A stretch of 64,000 nt of DNA, from NCBI GenBank assembly GCA_017483225.1, contig JAFULF010000037.1:1-64000 (forward strand), given 5' to 3'. Every line of letters begins with the position of its first letter. Positions within the stretch are counted from its first letter, which is position 1. Of the stretch, positions 56,701 to 64,000 are shown piece by piece. Both the position numbers and the translations under genes were made by a program. A model generated the notes under the pieces. The model was not told the DNA's origin, searched no databases, and saw only the letters and a list, made by a program, of their open reading frames with translations. The stretch comes from Alistipes sp. (GTDB lineage: Bacteria > Bacteroidota > Bacteroidia > Bacteroidales > Rikenellaceae).

Positions 56701-57326
56701 ACGAGCACAACCACGGTGCTGTGTGCGGCTCGTTCTGGCGCTCGACTGTAAATGGCGACGGTAGCCCTAACGGCTATGGTGTATATGAGATTGAGGGCAA
56801 TACGATTAAAAACTGGTACTATAAGGGTGTCAATAAGGGAATGAATGACCGCAACTACCAGATGCGACTCTATCGTGGTAATCTGCGTTGCGGTGGTCAG
56901 TACGACTACGTGCAGTTGCAGCACGGCGCAAATGTAATCCTCGCCAATGTCTTCAACTCGGATGTGAATTGGAAGGTTGAGATTTATGAGGATGGCGTCA
57001 AGGCCGGCGATATGACCCTGATGCCGGATAACACCTCAGGACCATCAACTTATAGCGAGAGCGAGAGCAATCCGAGCAAGCCAAGCGTCAAGTCGAGCCT
57101 CGACTGGTGGGCAGTGGCCTACGATACGGGCGTTAAGGGTAGAGGACATCCAAACGTAGGTGGAACTCGTGCCAACTACTTTAAGAACTGTACGCATATG
57201 TACAAGTGGACCCTTAAAAATGCCAATGCCAAGACGATTAAGGTAGTGGCTACCGATATCTTCGGCACCAAATATGAGTGCTCGGAGATTACGGGGGACT
57301 ACGATTATACGCTGATGAACTATTAG
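53736..57326 (+). CDS. calcineurin-type phosphoesterase lipoprotein, paralogue 1
   Basis: The 1196-residue protein starts at ATG 53736, where an SPII signal (ALLWAGGC, Cys22) fits; earlier in-frame codons add non-signal residues. Domains: fimbrillin-like beta region (about 40-300), a fibronectin-like domain (310-420, PPRFVFTGLEPSTDYYVHIYN split), a jelly-roll-like part (430-670), a MetallophosN-type Ig-like domain (about 677-755, YDDGTPAAGVVVSDG), the metallophosphoesterase core (761-975) with LADVQ, GDVVY, FGNHDY, LCVHC and SGHHHRNTN as metal ligands, and a MetallophosC-type end. Expected outside the outer membrane or in the periplasm, cutting a phosphomonoester or diester; the substrate is unknown. 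A second copy follows in tandem. Confidence 0.88.
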   Translation: MKIKLTHFLALAAVALLWAGGCEKTPEEGTDTPPATSGEGVTRFSAVIATPELSRAYVSGENEPSWKVGDNMLVLTYKGSITQFKTTVEGSSLEGATGYFNAPQGRTIVKGLETYAVHPYFQPKLADVSGGKQGEREIIMTLGKQTPSFSDKLHLPLLVGEWNDDTESFTMHNPLMVVRLKMALPAEESDLQLKRVEVVGNNDEVLWGSKATIYTSDMSIEFDAEGAMKSLSLDDLNDTLGADGKTLTFCIPAQAYSKGLKVKIYCMEGYYEEVIKPSGLDLPADSVLEVPMTLALTKTDIFADVVRATDSTVAVAWSHLKSNVQYLSMVQPNAAANYTDDLAKSYKVALYKDEACTQLVYSASELVGEKIFKYKEVALPPRFVFTGLEPSTDYYVHIYNLTDTKQTLMPLKITTTTSVVAMNRGVYNYSQAGDIILFENFEGLIYGGDNTVCAAGVSRDDRNTLTSFAGVDLSGDITLDYDAADTDGNSAAYTPAAANIEMGLFNTIKGLVDDLGLDKWGWIGGKEDANGGSVCARPGFLKIGTSGNRSFVVTPELTSIPAGVTATVTVKFKAAPYGDPGYDIKPEEKAIAVKVLNDTSLSGAYKVSYASEGESKKLTLDGDYGSDWKEYSVTLKNVSSTSRIAIGGGRENATDSNRFCLDDITVSIDSLSDKVVVGQITYDDGTPAAGVVVSDGFACVQTDANGRYSILPHQYAYYIYYSIPEDAEVSVNGYGQPCFFTRYTSQQSTYNFTLKRIAKESKFSLFCLADVQCANTSNTTRFKNEAAPDIASHALSKQIPCYGVTLGDVVYSEGNRNCEALMPTLRSLLSKSALGIPVFQTFGNHDYSYLFSDSNPISGGYNDLELQMQLQRSFENVFGPINYSWNRGDVHIVSMRNLLWWDGKAWNHYNDPMFLNEQYEWLKQDLASVPTDKMVILCVHCAIWNSTKQNVQNVLKLLSKYKEVHIMSGHHHRNTNEPTKSTVNGKAIYEHNHGAVCGSFWRSTVNGDGSPNGYGVYEIEGNTIKNWYYKGVNKGMNDRNYQMRLYRGNLRCGGQYDYVQLQHGANVILANVFNSDVNWKVEIYEDGVKAGDMTLMPDNTSGPSTYSESESNPSKPSVKSSLDWWAVAYDTGVKGRGHPNVGGTRANYFKNCTHMYKWTLKNANAKTIKVVATDIFGTKYECSEITGDYDYTLMNY

Positions 57327-57381
57327 TAAGAAGTTCTCTAACAAGGCTGTTTCGGCTTGTTATACCGCTTCTAATGTAAAG

Positions 57382-57420
57382 CAGAGCCTGTCTTCTTTGG
57401 ACAGGCTCTGTTTATTCTAT
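57382..57420 (+). terminator. terminator between the tandem phosphoesterase genes
   Basis: An 11-pair stem (57382-57392 with 57400-57410) followed by TTTATT, 55 nt after the first gene. Confidence 0.82.
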
Positions 57421-57542
57421 CCATACCGCTTGTATATATTATTGTCGATTTCGGGGTTTTCGCAAGAGGAGTTTCGCCTCTTTGAGTGTATTTATTCAAT
57501 AGGGAACGTAAGAATATAAAAGTGTATAATATATAGTAGGTT

Positions 57543-60500
57543 ATGGAAATTAGAAATTTTGTTAAGTTGGCAACGGCGATGGCCCTTATGTGGACGGTCG
57601 GTTGTCAGAATGGCCCCGACGATGGCGGAGAGACCCCGACACCGGCAGGGGATGGCGTTAAGCGCTTCGCTGCGGAGATAGTAACGCCGGAGGTTACCCG
57701 TGCCTCCTTGAAGGGGGATAACACGCCGACGTGGAGGGCCGGTGACGATATGCTGGTGCTCTCCTATGGCGACTATATCTCCCAAATCAAGGCGGTGGCT
57801 GACGGCTCCTCGGTCAAGGGGACGACGGCGATGTTCGATGTCAAGTCGAGCCGTGCCATCCCTCGTGGTCAGGAGACCTACGCCGTACACCCATACTTCC
57901 AGACGAAGCTGTCGGATGTAAATGGCGGAGGTAGCGGTGCGAGGTTGATAAAGTTCTCGCTGGGAGAGCAGACTCCAAATTTTGACGAGAAGTTGCACCT
58001 CCCGCTGCTTGTAGGTAAGTGGGATGATGCCTCGGAGTCGTTCAAGATGAACAACCCGCTGCTTGTGGTTAGAGTGAAACTCTCGCTGCCGACCGATGAG
58101 AGTGACCTTCACCTGACAGAGGTTAAAGTTACGGGCAACAACGGAGAGACGTTGTGGGGTAGTGCGGCAACGCTGGATACCTCGGATATGAGTGTGGAGC
58201 TTGCGGAGGAGGGTGCGCTGCACAGCCTCTCGTTGGAGTGCTCCGACTGCGTGTTGGGCGCCGAGGGCAAGAGCCTCTCGTTCTGCATCCCTGCGCAGGA
58301 GTACTCGAAGGGCTTGAAGATGCAGTTGCTCTGTAAGGAGGGCCGCTTTGAGACAGATATTGAGCCTGATGGCATCAACCTCCTCGGCGATTCGGTCTTG
58401 GAGAAGTCGCTGACGGTGAACCTCACCAAGAGCGATATCTTCCTCGATGTTGTGCGTGCTACCGATACCACGGTGGCTGTTGCGTGGTCGCACACGATGG
58501 CGAACCTGCAATACCTCTCCGAGCCGCATTTCGCCTCTGCGGCAGACTACACCGGCGATATTGCGAAGGAGTACAAGGTGGCGATATATAGCGACGAGGA
58601 GTGCTCGCAGTTGGTTTATAGTGCCTCTGTGCTTAAAGGCGAGAAGCTCTTCTTCGTAAATGGCAAGAACATCCCGCCACGCTTCGTATTCACGGGCTTG
58701 GAGCCTTCGACCGACTACTACGTTCACATCTACAACCTTACGGATGCGAAGCAGTCGCTCGTGCCGTTGAAGGTTACTACTGCCGCCTCGATTATGGAGA
58801 GTGGCCTGTATAACTACTCGGAGCAGGGCGATGTGATACTCTTCGAGAACTTCGGTGACTTTATATATGGTGGCGACAACACCGTCTGCGCCGCAGGTAT
58901 CTCACGCAGCGATAGAGGCCGCCTGACCTCATTCGATGGCGTAGAGTTGAAGGACGAGGTTGTTGTTGATAATGAGGCTACCGATGGTACGACACAGGCC
59001 TATGTTGCTGCTCCGGCAAATATCGAGATGGGTCTTTTCAACACGTTGAAGGGGCTGGTTGATGATATGGATATGGCTAACTGGGGATGGATTGGCGGCA
59101 GCGAGGGTGCCAATGGCGGCTCGGTATGCGCCCGTCCCGGCTATGTGAAGATTGGTGTAGGCGGCAACCGCTCGTTTATCGTGACGCCTATGTTGTCCGG
59201 AATCCCGTCGGGGGTAACTGCCAAAGTGACCGTTAAGTTCAAGGCAGCACCTTATGGCGACCCGGGTAACGATATCAAGCCTGAGGAGAAGGAGGTTGCA
59301 GTTAAGGTACTCAACGATACCTCGCTCTCCGGCACATATCAGGTGACTTACGGCTCGGAGGGCGAGAGCAAGAAGCTCACGCTGTCGGGCGACCGCTGTT
59401 GCGATTGGGAGGAGTATAGCGTGACCCTCAGCGGTGTAAGCAGCACCAGCCGTATTGCTATCGGCGGTGGCCGTCAGAATGCAACGGACACCAACCGCTT
59501 CCTGCTCGATGATATCACGATAAGCGTAGATTCCACCACGGGCAAGTTCGTCTCGGGCGTGGTTGCCTACGACGATGGTACCCCTGCTGCGGATGTGGTT
59601 GTGAGCGACGGATTTACCTGCGTGAAGACGGATAAGATGGGTAGATACTCCTTCGTGCCACACGAGGAGACGTGGTATATATTCTACTCCACACCATCGG
59701 ATTGTGAGGTGAATATCAACCACTTCGGACAGCCGCAATTCTATACGAAGTATGATGCGCAGAATAGCAGATACGACTTCGTGCTGAAAAAGTTGCCTGT
59801 GAAGGAGGATAGGTTTGCCCTCTTCTGTCTGGCCGACGTGCAGTGCGCAAATGTTACCCATATCAACCGCTTCAAGAATGAGTCGATACCCGACATCTCG
59901 TCGCACGTGGCCGAGAAGGACATCCCTTGCTATGGCGTGACCTTGGGTGACGTGGTCTATTCGCAGGGCACTCGCAACTGCGAGTCAATGATGCCGACAA
60001 TGCGTGACTTGATGGCAAAGGATAATATAGGTATGCCGGTATTCCAGACTTTCGGCAACCACGACTACTCGTTCATCTTCGATGAGAATAACCCGCTCCC
60101 ATGTTCGGGCTATCAGGATTTGTCGTTCCAGTTGAAGGCACAGCGCTCGTTTGAGAATGTCTTTGGCCCAATCAACTACTCGTGGAACCGTGGCGATACG
60201 CACATCGTGTCGATGCGTAACCTGCTCTGGTGGGACGGTGCATCTTGGGACCATTACAGCGACCCTCGATTCCTGGATGCGCAGTATGAGTGGTTGAAGC
60301 AGGATTTGGCACACGTGCCTACCGACAAGATGGTCATTCTGTGCGTGCACTGCTCGATATGGAACACCAATAGAAACGGGTCGAATGTGCCGAATATCCT
60401 CAACCTCCTGAGCAAATATAAGGAGGCGCATATTATGTCGGGCCACCACCACCGCAATACCAACGAGCCGACCAAATCGACCGTAAACGGCAAGGCTATC

Positions 60501-61121
60501 TACGAGCATAACCACGGTGCAGTGTGCGGACACTTTTGGAGGTCTAAATTCAACGCCGACGGTAGCCCTAACGGCTATGGAGTCTATGAGATTGAGGGCA
60601 ATAAGATGGTTGATTGGTACTACAAGGGTGTCAATTCGGGAATGAATGACCGCAACTACCAGATGCGAGTATATCGTGGCAACCTGCGTTGCGGTGGTCA
60701 GTACGACTACGTGCAGTTGCAGCACGGCGCAAATGTGATTCTTGCCAATATCTTCAACTCGGATAAGAATTGGAATGTGCAGATTTACGAGGATGGTGTC
60801 TTGGCCGGCAATATGGAGCTGATGGATAGTAATGCCAGCGGCCCGTGCAAATATAGTCCGGATGAGAATAATCCGGGCAAGCCAAGCGTCAAGTCGAGCC
60901 TCGACTGGTGGCTCGTTGCCTACCATACGGGAGTGCTCGGTATGGGAGACCCGAAAGATAACAGCAAGCACGAAGGAAACTATAAGGAGTGTACCCATAT
61001 GTACAAGTGGACTCTCAAAAACCCTAATGCCAAGAGTATCAAGGTGAAGGCAACGGATAGCTTTGGCAATGTTTACGAGTGCTCGGAGATTACGGGCGAC
61101 TATGACTACTCGGTGATGTAG
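57543..61121 (+). CDS. calcineurin-type phosphoesterase lipoprotein, paralogue 2
   Basis: The 1192-residue protein has lipobox TVGC (Cys21) and the same domain order as the gene before it: fimbrillin-like, fibronectin-like, jelly-roll, MetallophosN (about 671-750), catalytic core (757-975; LADVQ, GDVVY, FGNHDY, SGHHHRNTN) and C-terminal domain. The first 300 residues differ clearly from paralogue 1, while much of the catalytic and C-terminal part is nearly identical even at DNA level, which suggests gene conversion or domain exchange. It has its own upstream gap with a terminator, so it may be expressed separately, though I see no consensus promoter. Substrate unknown. Confidence 0.88.
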   Translation: MEIRNFVKLATAMALMWTVGCQNGPDDGGETPTPAGDGVKRFAAEIVTPEVTRASLKGDNTPTWRAGDDMLVLSYGDYISQIKAVADGSSVKGTTAMFDVKSSRAIPRGQETYAVHPYFQTKLSDVNGGGSGARLIKFSLGEQTPNFDEKLHLPLLVGKWDDASESFKMNNPLLVVRVKLSLPTDESDLHLTEVKVTGNNGETLWGSAATLDTSDMSVELAEEGALHSLSLECSDCVLGAEGKSLSFCIPAQEYSKGLKMQLLCKEGRFETDIEPDGINLLGDSVLEKSLTVNLTKSDIFLDVVRATDTTVAVAWSHTMANLQYLSEPHFASAADYTGDIAKEYKVAIYSDEECSQLVYSASVLKGEKLFFVNGKNIPPRFVFTGLEPSTDYYVHIYNLTDAKQSLVPLKVTTAASIMESGLYNYSEQGDVILFENFGDFIYGGDNTVCAAGISRSDRGRLTSFDGVELKDEVVVDNEATDGTTQAYVAAPANIEMGLFNTLKGLVDDMDMANWGWIGGSEGANGGSVCARPGYVKIGVGGNRSFIVTPMLSGIPSGVTAKVTVKFKAAPYGDPGNDIKPEEKEVAVKVLNDTSLSGTYQVTYGSEGESKKLTLSGDRCCDWEEYSVTLSGVSSTSRIAIGGGRQNATDTNRFLLDDITISVDSTTGKFVSGVVAYDDGTPAADVVVSDGFTCVKTDKMGRYSFVPHEETWYIFYSTPSDCEVNINHFGQPQFYTKYDAQNSRYDFVLKKLPVKEDRFALFCLADVQCANVTHINRFKNESIPDISSHVAEKDIPCYGVTLGDVVYSQGTRNCESMMPTMRDLMAKDNIGMPVFQTFGNHDYSFIFDENNPLPCSGYQDLSFQLKAQRSFENVFGPINYSWNRGDTHIVSMRNLLWWDGASWDHYSDPRFLDAQYEWLKQDLAHVPTDKMVILCVHCSIWNTNRNGSNVPNILNLLSKYKEAHIMSGHHHRNTNEPTKSTVNGKAIYEHNHGAVCGHFWRSKFNADGSPNGYGVYEIEGNKMVDWYYKGVNSGMNDRNYQMRVYRGNLRCGGQYDYVQLQHGANVILANIFNSDKNWNVQIYEDGVLAGNMELMDSNASGPCKYSPDENNPGKPSVKSSLDWWLVAYHTGVLGMGDPKDNSKHEGNYKECTHMYKWTLKNPNAKSIKVKATDSFGNVYECSEITGDYDYSVM

Positions 61122-61148
61122 GCAACATTATAGGAGACCATTTCGGGT

Positions 61149-61186
61149 GCAGGAATCGCCAAGCGGTGGTTCCTGCATCTTTTTTG
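61149..61186 (+). terminator. terminator of paralogue 2
   Basis: A 12-pair stem (61149-61160 with 61165-61176, two G-T pairs), a four-base loop, then ATCTTTTTT. Confidence 0.88.
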
Positions 61187-61240
61187 ATGGTTATTTTGAC
61201 GGTTAGGGTGCGAAACAATATGTTTTTGTGAAAATTTTAT

Positions 61241-61248
61241 TATCTTTG
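61241..61248 (+). promoter_or_regulatory. -7 box before the OmpH-like gene
   Basis: TATCTTTG, 42 nt before the ATG at 61290; the nearest TTTG is only 12 nt upstream, so the -33 part is unclear. Confidence 0.45.
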
Positions 61249-61289
61249 TAAATTGTAAAGTGAATTTTAACTAAAACAGAATAAAAACA

Positions 61290-61871
61290 ATGAAAAAAAT
61301 TCTTTTTGCGGCAATGTTGCTCGCCGCTTTCGTGGGTTGTAAGAATGCAGAGAAGAATGCTGCCGAGGTGGCTGAGACAGAGGCTGTTGAGACAGAGGCT
61401 GTCGTTGGCGACGTAGTCTATGTGCAGGTTGAGTCGGTGCTCGCCGAGAGCGATATCTTCAAGAGCGAGGGTGTTGCGTTGCGTGACAAGACCGAGAAGG
61501 CACAGAAGAGCTGGGCAAGCAAGGAGCAGAAGTTGCAGAACGAGATGATTGCCTTGCAGGAGAAGTACCAAAAGGGCTTGATTACTACCCGTGATGCACA
61601 GCAGAAGGAGGCAGACTTGCAGAAGCGTGCCGCTTCATATCAGGAGAGCGCACAGAAGGAGGCAAAGCAGTTGGAGGAGGAGAATGTGGTATTCACCAAC
61701 CGTATGAACGACCTTCTTGCACGTGCTATCGCCGACATCAACGCAGATGGCCGCTACAAGATGATTGTGAACGCTTCGGCTCTGCTCGATGCTGCCGACA
61801 ACCTCGACATTACCTCTGCCGTGCTGGCAAAGGTGAACGAGCTCTATAAGGCTGACAAGGAGGCGAAATAA
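61290..61871 (+). CDS. OmpH/Skp-like coiled-coil lipoprotein
   Basis: The 193-residue protein has an SPII signal (LLAAFVGC, Cys17), an acidic spacer (VAETEAVETEAV), a short strand VVYVQVESVL and long charged coiled coils (about 65-145) before a C-terminal strand-helix. This is the Skp/OmpH layout of tentacle-like periplasmic chaperones for outer membrane proteins, but lipid-anchored. It is 27 nt upstream of cdaA and may share its transcript. Confidence 0.82.
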   Translation: MKKILFAAMLLAAFVGCKNAEKNAAEVAETEAVETEAVVGDVVYVQVESVLAESDIFKSEGVALRDKTEKAQKSWASKEQKLQNEMIALQEKYQKGLITTRDAQQKEADLQKRAASYQESAQKEAKQLEEENVVFTNRMNDLLARAIADINADGRYKMIVNASALLDAADNLDITSAVLAKVNELYKADKEAK

Positions 61872-61898
61872 TCTCGAATAGGGGAGGGGAATATCGGT

Positions 61899-62669
61899 AT
61901 GGGATTCATTCCGTTTACACTCATTGACTTTATCGACATCTTCCTCGTTGCGACGTTGATGTATGGCATCTATCGTGCAACGAAGGGAACCAATGCGCCA
62001 TATATCTTCTTCGGTATTATTACCGTGGTGGTGCTGTGGATGACGGTCAAGGCCCTGAATATGGAGTTGCTGTCCAGCATCCTCGGTCAAATCATCAGTG
62101 TCGGAATCATAGCCCTGATAATCATCTTCCAGCCTGAAATACGCCGCTTCCTTCAACTTATAGGAATGCGCCAAAAGGAGTTTGACTTCATCGCACGTGT
62201 CTTCTCGTCGTCACGCAAGCGTGAGGAGATTAACACGTCGCCAATCGTTTCGGCGTGCCTCGATATGAGCGAGAGCAAGACGGGCGCACTGATAGTGGTG
62301 CAGGGTCGTGACGACCTGCAATTTATCATCGAGGGCGGTATCGCAATCAACGCCAATATCTCGGTGTCGCTGCTGAAAAATATCTTCTTCAAGAATGCGC
62401 CGCTGCACGATGGGGCAGTGGTGGTTGATGGCAATAACCGCATCGTGGCGGCGAAGTGCATCCTGCCGGTTACGCAGAGCAATGTGCCGAAGGACTACGG
62501 AACACGCCACCGTGCCGCTATCGGGTTGAGCGAGATTACGGATGCTGTGGTTATTGTTGTGTCGGAGGAGAGCGGTGGCATTTCAATCGTCAAGGGAGGA
62601 CAGATTAAGCATAATATCGACCCGCAGAAGTTTGCCGGTGTCCTCAAACGCTCCCTGATGCAGAAATAG
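61899..62669 (+). CDS. cdaA: diadenylate cyclase CdaA
   Basis: The 256-residue membrane enzyme makes cyclic di-AMP from two ATP. Three membrane helices (about 8-27, 35-53, 60-77) precede the DAC domain with DGA (171-173) and RHR (203-205), the catalytic and ATP-binding motifs. Cyclic di-AMP usually governs potassium and osmotic balance. No phosphodiesterase or effector gene is in view. A strong terminator follows 40 nt after the stop. Confidence 0.95.
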   Translation: MGFIPFTLIDFIDIFLVATLMYGIYRATKGTNAPYIFFGIITVVVLWMTVKALNMELLSSILGQIISVGIIALIIIFQPEIRRFLQLIGMRQKEFDFIARVFSSSRKREEINTSPIVSACLDMSESKTGALIVVQGRDDLQFIIEGGIAINANISVSLLKNIFFKNAPLHDGAVVVDGNNRIVAAKCILPVTQSNVPKDYGTRHRAAIGLSEITDAVVIVVSEESGGISIVKGGQIKHNIDPQKFAGVLKRSLMQK

Positions 62670-62709
62670 CCTCAACGGCCGATACAGAGGCCTCTGAATA
62701 GGGTAGAAC

Positions 62710-62750
62710 GACAGCCCCCTGACAATCGTGTCAGGGGGCTGTCGTTTGTA
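62710..62750 (+). terminator. terminator after cdaA
   Basis: A perfect 15-pair stem (62710-62724 with 62729-62743), a four-base loop, then GTTTGTA. Confidence 0.85.
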
Positions 62751-62796
62751 TAATGATGCAAAGGAAGGAGGGTAGTGGCCTAAATGCATCAAAGGG

Positions 62797-62895
62797 CTAT
62801 TTGCGTTTTATATGGTCTATAATCTTGCATATAATCTTATACGGGAGATAATACGCAAAGATAAAGATGCAAACTATCATTATAATGTGACTCAT
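62797..62895 (-). CDS. putative 32-residue membrane peptide
   Basis: ATG 62895 to TAG 62797 encodes a very hydrophobic peptide (IIMIVCIFIFAYYLP core) with a basic end (DHIKRK), like a single-span small membrane protein. A -7-like TACCTTTG (62907-62900) stands right before it, so the second ATG (62880, 27 residues) may be the true start. There is no further support such as a homologue. It points back toward the cdaA terminator. Confidence 0.35.
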   Translation of the reverse strand: MSHIIMIVCIFIFAYYLPYKIICKIIDHIKRK

Positions 62896-62914
62896 GCTGC
62901 AAAGGTATTTAAGG

Positions 62915-62979
62915 GAGGTTCTGTAAACTCAATTTACCATTAGCAAGTAGTCAGAACCTCATTAAGGCTACGGCTAATG
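62915..62979. other. region with competing inverted repeats
   Basis: GAGGTTCTG (62915-62923) pairs with CAGAACCTC (62952-62960), while CATTAGC (62938-62944) could pair with GCTAATG (62973-62979). The two hairpins exclude each other in part. No gene is attached; meaning unknown. Confidence 0.4.
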
Positions 62980-62988
62980 TGACCTTTG

Positions 62989-63035
62989 TTTTCACAAATT
63001 TCGCAAAACTTTTTCTAATTTTTTTCACAAATTTC
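62989..63035. repeat. 14-bp direct repeat in AT-rich DNA
   Basis: TTTTCACAAATTTC occurs at 62989-63002 and again at 63022-63035, 33 bp apart. The second copy overlaps TTTTTCACA, which fits a relaxed DnaA box (TTWTNCACA). Two sites alone do not make an origin. Confidence 0.55.
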
Positions 63036-63049
63036 AATATTTTTTACAG

Positions 63050-63072
63050 TTTTTTTTTTGGGGGGGGGGGGG
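63050..63072. repeat. T10-G13 homopolymer tract
   Basis: Ten T (63050-63059) followed directly by thirteen G (63060-63072) in a non-coding, AT-rich region. The length may be uncertain in the assembly or variable in the population. Confidence 0.85.
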
Positions 63073-63633
63073 TAATTGCTTGGGTATCAATATTATAACT
63101 TATTATTTGACGATTGTTCACCTCTTGTAATATCTGAAAATTATTCCGCCAGATTTTAGTCACAGATGCACCTTGCGAATCATTAACAACCCTTAATACC
63201 CCTTAACTCCCTTAATACTTCTTAAACTTGTGCGCCACCTTTTGCGATAGGCCTTGGCCCTTACTTGACCTTATAGCACCCACAGGATGCGTGACCTTAT
63301 TAGACCTTTCGTTGCGTAGGTGATGGCATAAAATGGCATTAGATAGCATCGCAGCCTGCAATTGCGTAAAGTAAATGGCAAAGCGCAACAACGCTCTTTA
63401 CAAAAAAAACTGTTGCGCCAAGGTCATTAAGCCGACAACTCGGCGCTGTCATTAAATGTCATTCGATATCATTGCTACGCCATTTTACACCCACGGAGAG
63501 GCTTACGGGGCATCTTAAAATTTGAGTAATAATACATTAACGGGGTAGCCCACCATATACTCCCTCTCCAAAATGATGCAATATGTATATTATGTTAAAT
63601 AATGCGGTATAGTAAGAAAATGCGTTGATTTAA
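63073..63633. other. gene-poor stretch with 10-bp-phased short repeats
   Basis: I find no supportable gene in these 560 nt. CTTAA words recur at about 10-bp spacing at 63192-63225; GCAT words at 63326, 63336 and 63346; and GTCAT/ATCAT at 63448, 63458 and 63468. The last set matches the tandem unit at 30871. There is no tRNA, no terminator and no clear promoter. Confidence 0.5.
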
Positions 63634-63665
63634 TTTGCGAGAAAGATAAAAAAAATCTATATTTG
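63634..63665 (+). promoter_or_regulatory. promoter of the 53-residue membrane protein
   Basis: TTTG (63634-63637), 20 nt, TATATTTG (63658-63665): full consensus. Confidence 0.72.
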
Positions 63666-63673
63666 CTATTACT

Positions 63674-63835
63674 ATGATAATGTTTCACGTAAATAGTAAT
63701 GGTTTGAATCCCTCCGACCCTTTGTCGCATGCTATTCGTGTTTGTGCTTGGGTTTTAATTGGTATGGCTTTCTTTTTGGTTGCTGTTTCTATCCTCGGAT
63801 TCGTTGTTCTTTGTTCTTTACCATTCGTTCTTTGA
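63674..63835 (+). CDS. putative 53-residue membrane protein
   Basis: From ATG 63674 (or 63680, two codons later) to TGA 63833-63835. A polar start (HVNSNGLNPSDPLSHAIR) is followed by a hydrophobic span of some 30 residues (WVLIGMAFFLVAVSILGFVV and on). A perfect promoter lies directly before it, giving a leaderless or nearly leaderless message. I do not know the family. The frame is short, so support comes mainly from the promoter and the membrane-like composition. Confidence 0.55.
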   Translation: MIMFHVNSNGLNPSDPLSHAIRVCAWVLIGMAFFLVAVSILGFVVLCSLPFVL

Positions 63836-64000
63836 CGTATTTAAGCCCACATTCTCACTCTTGGGCTTGAATACTTGATGTAATCCGGCTATTATATTTG
63901 AGCCTGTTTGTTGCTTACTCTTGGGCTTAAATATTGGGCTGGCCGGGAAATTTGTCTGTGATAAAATTTTAGCGGTAATCTTATATAATAAGGTTGCCGC
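63836..64000. other. right-edge non-coding sequence with repeats
   Basis: AAGCCCA (63843-63849) faces TGGGCTT (63862-63868) in a weak hairpin after the small gene. ACTCTTGGGCTT is repeated at 63857-63868 and 63917-63928. TATATTTG at 63893-63900 could be a -7 box for a gene beyond the window. Confidence 0.4.

Noticed and set aside
63698..63725. tRNA-like GGTTTGAATCCC word (T-loop or integrase attachment site)
   Set aside because: No acceptor stem, D-arm or anticodon arm can be folded around it, and it lies inside the small membrane protein frame.

Overview
The window looks like chromosomal DNA of a gut Bacteroidales bacterium, most like Alistipes (Rikenellaceae). Direct signs are many promoters of the Bacteroidetes type (TTTG, 19-21 nt, TAnnTTTG), an almost complete lack of Shine-Dalgarno sites, many SPII lipoproteins with fimbrillin-like N-termini, and a sodium-pumping methylmalonyl-CoA decarboxylase locus. 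The genus is an inference from gene content; no rRNA or tRNA gene is present to prove it. No transposase, integrase, CRISPR array or tRNA was found.

Left part (1-21.3 kb), mostly minus strand. A DUF6088 (AbiEi-like antitoxin) gene is cut by the left edge. Then come trpS-ClC channel-HAD phosphatase-rnhA-RecB-like helicase/nuclease, divergent from oxyR; an envelope block rsfS-ftsH-cdsA-psd-AI-2E permease-riboflavin kinase; a large GLUG-like lipoprotein preceded by a 53-codon ORF containing a G9 tract; and M23-M23-HAD, divergent from alaS.

Centre (21.3-36 kb). alaS-gpmI and gadB are followed by an accessory stretch in which AT-rich lipoprotein genes are scattered among housekeeping genes (cyclophilin, zinc-less sirtuin, meaB). 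Three of these lipoprotein units each begin with a paralogous, about 230-nt, strongly structured leader RNA (27.13-27.36, 30.11-30.34 and 33.37-33.60 kb). Each leader lies 50-60 nt before the start codon, and two have a textbook promoter. Compensatory base changes between the copies support one shared fold. I cannot assign it to a known family, and it is the most interesting signal in the window.

Right part (36-64 kb). Methylmalonyl-CoA epimerase and the decarboxylase subunits (mmdA, gamma, biotin carrier, beta) convert methylmalonyl-CoA to propionyl-CoA while pumping sodium; meaB, 3 kb upstream, serves the mutase of the same pathway. Then follow znuA-znuC without a permease, transketolase, tig-clpP-clpX, a glutaminyl cyclase, rnr-mqnC (futalosine menaquinone route), ispE with a secreted endonuclease/phosphatase-type protein, two tandem 1.19-kb-residue-class paralogous calcineurin-type phosphoesterase lipoproteins, a Skp/OmpH-like lipoprotein and the diadenylate cyclase cdaA. 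The last 1.3 kb is AT-rich and gene-poor. It holds a T10-G13 tract, a 14-bp direct repeat, several 10-bp-phased short repeat arrays and two putative very small membrane proteins, one with a consensus promoter.
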